The position numbers were made by a program, and so were the translations under genes. Positions 58,203 to 64,000 of a DNA stretch of 64,000 bases are shown here, piece by piece. The notes beneath the pieces were generated by a model. It had not been told where the DNA came from. It did not search any database and was given only the letters and a program-made list of their open reading frames with translations. This stretch comes from Galeruca laticollis. Lineage: Eukaryota > Arthropoda > Insecta > Coleoptera > Chrysomelidae. The first letter of the stretch is position 1. Every line of letters starts with the position of its first letter. The stretch spans positions 141,466,305-141,530,304 of the forward strand of contig OY998176.1 in assembly GCA_963921935.1 (NCBI GenBank). Direction: 5' to 3'.

Positions 58203-58700
58203 AGAAACGAAGGGAGAATGAGAGAAACGAAGAGAGAATGAGAGAAACGAAGAGACAATAGAGAAAATAGGGCAAGTAATAGATGCGATAGACATCAAGA
58301 TGATATTGATGAAGCTATTAGAGTTGGAAAACCGAGAAATGGAGTCAATAGACCGATATTACTAAAATTAGCGAGAAGCAACAAGAAAATGGAGCTACTT
58401 AGACAAAGTAAGAAACTAAAAGGCTCAAATATATGGATCGACAAAAACTATCCAAAGGAAATATTAGAAGAAAGAAAATTACTGTACCCACAATTAAAAA
58501 TACCTAAAGAAAATGATCAGAAAGCATATATTGAGTAAAATAAATTAATTATAAATAATGAGGTATATAAAGACTGGCAACAAGGCGGAAAACAAGAAAA
58601 GGAAGAGGACAGGAAAATAAAAGTACAGGAAAGATCTTCGGATGCAAACACACTAGAGGAACAAATAAGAAAAATTATGGGAACAACAAAAAACGAATAA
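57965..58700 (+). pseudogene. LINE ORF1, coiled-coil plus RNA-binding region, with a GA expansion
   Basis: MLEILNKNIEMMDKKLEQVI and KLENEKLKGKVEKLSVTIAS form a coiled coil, followed after a stop by KRNNLIIKGIEE. A (GA)n tract of about 48 bp (58150-58198) breaks the frame, then IDEAIRVGKPRNGVNRPILL, LKGSNIWIDKNYPKEILEER and KLLYPQLKIPKENDQKAYIE follow. The arrangement matches ORF1 proteins of insect LINEs that bind element RNA. Stops are at 58115 and 58537. Confidence 0.65.
58150..58198. repeat. (GA)n microsatellite
   Basis: About 24 GA units, then imperfect GAGAGAATGAGAGAAACGAA repeats to 58255. The tract lies within LINE ORF1 and creates the long low-complexity frame on the other strand. 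Confidence 0.95.
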
Positions 58701-58864
58701 CTCAAGTAGGAACTCGAGAGGAAATATATGCAAATAGCTATGGAAACGGATATGACGATGGAAATGAATCAGAATATATAAACTTATAAAAAAAGGTACT
58801 GACAACAGATACAAAAGAAATCAAATGAAAAATAAGTAGGAATAAGAATATAGAAAATGAGAGT

Positions 58865-59077
58865 ATGTGGAAATTTGCTACATGGAATGTAAGAGGACTA
58901 GCAGGAAAAGATTACAAATTAATACAAGATTTTGAAAAGGAAACTTTGGCTATATTAGGAATTACAGAGACCAAAGAGAAAGGTCAAAGCGAAACGGAAT
59001 TAGAATGGGGACATGCATTTAAAAATTTAACTATTTCTAAAAATATGTTCATAAGAAAGAATTATGTACATTTCTAA
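58865..59077 (+). pseudogene. LINE endonuclease, N-terminal fragment
   Basis: MWKFATWNVRGLAGKDYKLI and ILGITETKEKGQSETELEWG match the start of an APE-type LINE endonuclease, with N and E catalytic positions present. The open frame ends at 59074 and no RT follows. Confidence 0.7.
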
Positions 59078-59489
59078 AACATTTAAAATCACATAACAAT
59101 CACCTCAAACAATAGATGCTGTTCCACAATGGTTGATGTAAATAATTTACCTCACACCAAGACAATTTATGGCTTGGGACAAGAATAGAAACTTTCAATT
59201 ATGGGCAAGGTTACAATGAAACAACTTATCTCTATTGTCAATGGGCAATTCACCCGACGTCGAGATTTAAAAAGAAGATAGTCATCTTTTACGACATCCA
59301 GATATAAATTATTTTGTTTTAAGTAAATAACTGTCGCAAAATGAACATTTTACTTTCTTTTGCCTTGTAATAAAAAGACGAAATCTCAAGCAACAACCAG
59401 TAGTGAAATATTTCTCGTGCGACAAAGGTGTGGTGAAAATATCTTGTCCGAAACGGACGCATTTCACAGTGCAACAAGTATCTTAACAA

Positions 59490-60166
59490 CCCAAGGTGGG
59501 TCCTCATGGGCGGATTTGAAGCGCACTCAATTTGACAGCGCAATACGTTCGTTTCAGCGTACTGGATCCTGACGATTTCTGTTTGTTCCGTTTCAGCGTA
59601 GACAGTTTGTTTACAAATAGTGGGTAGGTAATACCTTCATTGAAAGTTAATTAATATTGTGTCTTCAGTTGAATACTTATAAAATGGAAAGCGATACATA
59701 CCAACCTAATTTGGCAATCAAATTATCGAAATGTTCGTGGCGAAGGCCTGCCATCAAGTCGAAGCTGGTAAAGTTACATTTAATTCATCAATTGCAAACA
59801 GAAATAACAGTAATTAGTAGAAAGATGGGATTTTGGATAATAGAAATATTTACAGAAGAACAAATCTTCAATACTATGAAAAAAATAAATCAAACTGCAA
59901 ACAAACCGCAACCATTATAACCTGAAAAGCAAAATTCCTCAACATGGTCAACAATGTCTTGATCTATCACGTGCTCACTACTGTCATTAAACGCCAGTAG
60001 TACGCCGAAAACTAGAGACAAATTCTACTTTTCAGCGGACTTTTGGCGTAATCCTCGCAGATTAGTGACAGCGCACTTTTGATAGATCACGTGATCATTT
60101 CAACCAACCACATCATCGAACACCAGTGCGCTCTGCTTATAGTCCGCACGTGAGGACCCACCATCA
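59490..60166. mobile_element. MITE-like element with inverted ends
   Basis: GGTGGGTCCTCATGGGCGGA near 59493 is mirrored near 60146-60163 (TCCGCACGTGAGGACCCACC), and both lie next to GCGCAC/GTGCGC strings. Inner inverted strings (GATCTATCACGTG and GATAGATCACGTG) occur near 59961 and 60081. No coding region. Confidence 0.45.
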
Positions 60167-60848
60167 GTGTATCTCTCCAGTTAGAATTCTAAACTAATCA
60201 ACCTAAACTAAATTTAATACTAACCCTAGAAAATTATGATTTTACCTAAAAATATCTATCGTGTTACGACGCGAAGTACAACAGTGCTAACTACAAGTGT
60301 TTTAGTTCAATAATAATCGGAGAGAAATACATATTTATCATACGAACATCTAATATCTGTGAACAACTGTAATTAATCATCCAACTATCAACTCGCCTCA
60401 TTATTTCTTGTTTCTACTTTACTCTCTGTCTATTACCAGATTTGAGTTACGTTGTTAATAATGTCGTGTTTAAGTGTTTTTTTATTAAACGTTACTTAAA
60501 ATTACGACTGGTCCTTATTTCCACAACCTAATTGAAGTGAAACCAAACAACAAAACCTTTGGTGTATCGGTGAACGACAAACATAACAGTCCACTCCTCT
60601 AATCTAGTTCATATACACCAAGGCATTAGAATAGAGTAGATAGTTTAACTGGAGTCTAGCGATAAAATTAATTTTACTTTCTAATAAATGATAATTGTGT
60701 CGTAATACAGATTTAGATACCAAGCATCAGTCCACATTGTATTATCCTTTAATGGAAAAAAATGTTCTAGTAATCAAATGCGAATTTTGATGGAAAGGAA
60801 AAGAAAATAGATAAAAACAAATGATTATTTAATAATCATAAATATATA

Positions 60849-60887
<39 letters not shown>

Positions 60888-60944
60888 AAATTTTGTTGTT
60901 AAACAACTAATTACAGTCTTCAACATCGACTAATTACCTCTCAA
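60167..60944. other. Region downstream of the STARD7-like gene
   Basis: No gene seen. An AT dinucleotide tract lies at about 60842-60881, in what is probably the STARD7 3' UTR or just beyond it. Confidence 0.5.
60842..60881. repeat. (TA)n microsatellite
   Basis: About 40 bp of TA repeat with one C interruption. Confidence 0.9.
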
Positions 60945-61538
60945 CTAAGAAAAAAAATAATACAGAGGTTGTAAATATTTAAAACGGCTAACCCGATTAT
61001 TTGTATTGTGTTGAACTCCACTAACTTCAGAACTACCTATATCTTTATTATTACCTGAGCGTTTTTCGTTGACAGTATCTTGTGCCAGTAGGCGATTAGA
61101 ATTCCTTAATAATGTGCAATAGTCAAGTTTATCTTTTTGCCTTTGCGCTTCAGCTATTCTTTCTTCTTCTATAATTTTCTTGCAAGCTTCAGTGGTACCT
61201 TCCCTCAAACAATATTCTCTGTAATGTTTCGTGGCTTCCCTCAATTTTTCGAGAAAATCTGGCATGGCGCGCATGGCAACCCATGTCGTCACTGATGATG
61301 GTATGCTGACACCGGGGTTATCGTAATAGGTAAGGCTGAATTCAATTCCAGGCTTTTCCATGTCACCATCCTTAGGTTTTATTATCATACAGGACCAGTA
61401 GTCGTCTATTCGATATTTATCTGGGTATTTGGGAAATTTTGAATGTTCTGTACTTTTATTGACTATGAATATAGTTTTTGATTCTTCATCTATTAGATAA
61501 CGTCGATTGAAGACGTAGTCTCTATTTACAAACAATCT
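60945..61538 (-). CDS. STARD7: STARD7-like START-domain protein, last coding exon (partial gene)
   Basis: Read from 61538 after an acceptor ATTTATTTTCAG, the exon encodes 197 residues: RLFVNRDYVFNRRYLIDEES, a KTIFIVNKSTEHSKFPKYPD block, the SCMIIKPKDGD segment, LTYYDNPGVSIPSSVTTWVA and MPDFLEKLREATKHY. These match the C-terminal half of the START domain of STARD7 (RDYVYVRRY, TYSDNP, MPDFLEKL). STARD7 carries phosphatidylcholine to mitochondria. A charged, probably coiled-coil tail (CKKIIEEERIAEAQRQKDKL) follows, and the stop is TAG at 60945-60947. The upstream exons, with the mitochondrial targeting part and the first half of START, are not found before 64000 and probably lie beyond the window. 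It is intact and probably functional. Confidence 0.88.
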   Translation of the reverse strand, partial: RLFVNRDYVFNRRYLIDEESKTIFIVNKSTEHSKFPKYPDKYRIDDYWSCMIIKPKDGDMEKPGIEFSLTYYDNPGVSIPSSVTTWVAMRAMPDFLEKLREATKHYREYCLREGTTEACKKIIEEERIAEAQRQKDKLDYCTLLRNSNRLLAQDTVNEKRSGNNKDIGSSEVSGVQHNTNNRVSRFKYLQPLYYFFS

Positions 61539-64000
61539 CTGAAAATAAATTGATGTGTATTCAATAAAAATACATTAAAAACTTTCCAACTAATAAAATG
61601 CATAATTTTAATAAACCAGGGAGGGATCAGAGAGTATTAATATAATGTAATCAAATATGTTATTTTTACCAAAAGGACACTAGAGAAGAAAATTGCTTTA
61701 TCTGTACGCTAATTTGAACATTTTGATACAAATCAAAGTGGTAACGATTTTACTCCTAAATAACTTTCTAATTGTATTGTAATCATGTTAATCAGTTAGA
61801 TTTTTTAGGCTCAAACAAGAAATTTTAGCTACTGTCTTGGAACTAACTTCATACCTTCAGCTTCCAAATGACATAATTCAACTATAATATCGCGTAATAA
61901 AGAATCAATTAATGTGATTAATCAAACTAAATGAAAATTGAAAACACGGTTTGAGTTTGCAACAAAAACAGTCGTAACAAAATAAGTTATTGGGAACATC
62001 TTGATGAAATTGAGACAATAACCTTCACCTGTAGAAGTAAATACTGTTGATTGAAGCATGAACTACAATATCAGAATTATACAGCACCTTGCAACTGCAT
62101 GAGAACATCAAGCAGTACAAACTAGTCAAGTAAAAAGTGATAAAAGCAATAAAGTTGAGGTCCATAAACTTTTGGTTGCCTAAGGCATTTTGAAAGTAGC
62201 AATAATCAAAATGTAACTTGAGATATATAAGTTATTACAGTGAAGATATGAGATAAATTGCCCATAATGGAGAATTATTGTATGTCACAAAATTTATATT
62301 TTTCGGGAGAACAATTTATTGCCTTCATAAATGAATAAAAGGTTTATGTTTAACAATATCATCACTATAACATTAAATTTATGTTTGTGCTCAGTAGTAG
62401 AATCCAAATAATTACTCACTGAATTAAAAAAAAATGTGGACATACAATTCTTAAATAGAATTCAACTATTTTATCTCCCTCTGTCTGGAGTTACAATAGT
62501 TCATTTTAGTGGAGTTAAAATTATTCTAATTTTTAAAATACACTGCCCTAACAGATAATTGGCTTTATTTATAATAGGTGAATACAATGCAATAGAAAAC
62601 AAACAAAAACGATAGAATAATGAAACCAAAACTACATTTCCAGTAAAATCAAAAAATTATAAAAAATAATACAAAATAACTAAGACTTTAGTCTGACAGT
62701 TTCCAAATGGTAATATAAAAACAAATCACAACTAAAACTTTGTACAAAATGCAATGTAATCTACTGAATTGTTATTCACAGTCAAAATCTTCATGATTGT
62801 AAAGAGAAAAAGGCAAACGCCTGCAAAATTCGTGGTACTGGAACACAAAGAAATTGGACATGATAAAAAAATTTTTTGAGTGGTATTTGCCTTATGTATA
62901 GAAGAGTAAGTTTCGCTGTGTTAACAATGTCAATTTTGTGTCCTTCCTTTTTGGATTCAGTTTAATTTGTCGAACTACTCTTGGGCATAGTGTGTTTTAA
63001 ATATTGGGAATTCTGGATTGATTTCTAGTATATCCATAGGGGAAATAAATACTTTTCGGCATTTTCATCTTTATCAAAATTAATAGCAGTTTTCTCATGG
63101 AGAGTTTCTAGATCATATACGTTGCAACAATTCAAAAACTTCATAAAGCTCTGTTCTTTGAGCCAATCTATCTATAGATATACCTACTGATCGGGAGTAT
63201 AAACAGGTATATTTTTGGCAACTCTTTCTATCAAACTGCGTATAGAATGTTATGAGTAGAAAAGGAGTAAGAGTTACCCTCAGCGTCAACCAACCGCTTA
63301 TGATCGGATTTTAACGACATTATCTAAAAAGATTTTCTCACGGGCTAGATATTCATCATTAGGTAATGTCTGAGAAAAATCTTCTAAGTGGAACATTTTA
63401 TCTATGAAGATTCTGAAGTGGGAGTAGATACGTATTTGTTCCGATTTTGTCCCTCACAGTTGTCAGAAAAAAACGAAAATGTAACCCCTTTTTTAGCTGC
63501 ATTTCAACGTAATGTAGGAGTCAACTTCCTGTCTCGGGAGAACCGCTTTTTGCAATACATGCATACTACATAAATCATTGGCATTATTTGATTCCGAAAT
63601 TAAAGACTATAAAATTATGCTGACATTGGATTTTGCCATCAGTAGTATTGGTTGTAAATCAAAAACAGCAACACTAATTTCAGAATTGGGATATGCCATA
63701 TCCTTGTCAATTGTCTTTAGTTTCGAAGCCAATTATTTGTTTATAATATGTTGCTGGTACTCCATTTCCATCGAAAGGGGAGGAACTATTATATTTGTGC
63801 CAAAGGAAGAAGAAAAAAAGAGGGATTTAATTCTGAACTGAAAATATGTTGATAATACTTTCCATTGGTACCTCAAATATATTATAGTCCTTGCAATGTC
63901 CTCGATATACATTCTTATAATATTCAGTGATTTTGGAAGATGTTTTCTATGACTTATCTTCCTGCATTAGTGACTGTCTATAGTCTGAAAAGAATTAATG
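61539..64000. other. Probable STARD7 intron and unassigned sequence
   Basis: No further STARD7 exon is recognised. On the - strand around 63395-63300, FHLEDFSQTLPNDEYLAREK and IFLDNVVKIRS read like real protein, and about 63265 gives KRLVDAEGNSYSF in a shifted frame, so an old coding remnant may be present. I cannot name it. Open frames on the + strand at 63388-63841 look like shadows. Confidence 0.4.

Larger units (their letters stand above)
57791..59077 (+). mobile_element. 5' part of another LINE (ORF1 and start of endonuclease)
   Basis: Begins near the GCAAACCTCGATTG stretch, includes a coiled-coil ORF1 and the first 70 residues of an APE-type endonuclease, and ends abruptly at 59077. 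A 3' loss is unusual for a LINE, which normally loses its 5' end, so a deletion is likely. Confidence 0.65.

Noticed and set aside
57923..58258. Frame with an SLSLSLS run
   Set aside because: Antisense of the GA microsatellite in LINE ORF1.
63388..63841. Two adjacent + strand frames
   Set aside because: No motifs, and weak coding-like signal lies on the opposite strand instead.
1..64000. CRISPR arrays, bacterial operons, tRNA or rRNA genes
   Set aside because: None seen; direct repeats present are transposon copies or microsatellites, and no cloverleaf-like sequence was noticed.

Overview
This is a eukaryotic nuclear window, very probably from an insect with a large, AT-rich, transposon-rich genome. 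The evidence is split genes with GT-AG introns and a mix of Penelope-like, BEL/Pao, Gypsy, Jockey and R1-type retroelements with hAT, piggyBac and P-like DNA transposons. The order cannot be fixed from the sequence; a beetle or hemipteran would fit. Only two host genes are supported: a complete six-exon phosphoserine aminotransferase gene (PSAT, + strand, coding 12276-31951) and the last coding exon of a STARD7-like lipid-transfer gene (- strand, 60945-61538). Almost everything else is mobile DNA, mostly decayed and often nested.

Layout. 1-3700 holds AT-rich sequence without a gene. 3701-8266 is a rearranged Penelope-like element (family A) made of one inverted and two direct partial copies. 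About 8440-10327 is a decayed P-element/THAP9-like transposase. PSAT follows, with introns of about 5.5, 0.09, 5.2, 0.05 and 7.7 kb. Intron 1 carries a ZMYM1-like hAT. Intron 3 carries a split tandem-repeat array, a BEL/Pao remnant, an LTR-like block and a FAM200/ZBED-like hAT. Intron 5 carries a three-level nest (an orphan Cys-rich repeat gene hit by a 1.77-kb fold-back element and by a DDE transposon) and an inverted pair of Penelope family B ends. A 575-bp near-perfect palindrome begins two bases after the PSAT stop.

From 32.5 to 42.5 kb there are MITE-like hairpins, a 188-bp tandem duplication, a LINE tail, a second ZMYM1-like hAT interrupted by Penelope B, and a further B fragment. 42.56-44.89 kb is the 3' part of a Gypsy retrotransposon whose Pol is followed in frame by a TARG1/OARD1-like macro domain and a CCCH zinc finger, then its 3' LTR. 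This is the most unusual object in the window. 47.3-54.4 kb is an R1-clade LINE on the - strand, split at a TTAA by a piggyBac element whose transposase has a 5' intron. 54.4-57.6 kb is a Jockey LINE lying head to head with it. 57.8-59.1 kb is the 5' part of another LINE. The STARD7-like exon closes the recognisable content.

Gene assignments rest on motifs read by eye from translations; no database search was run. Domain names in decayed elements are family-level calls.
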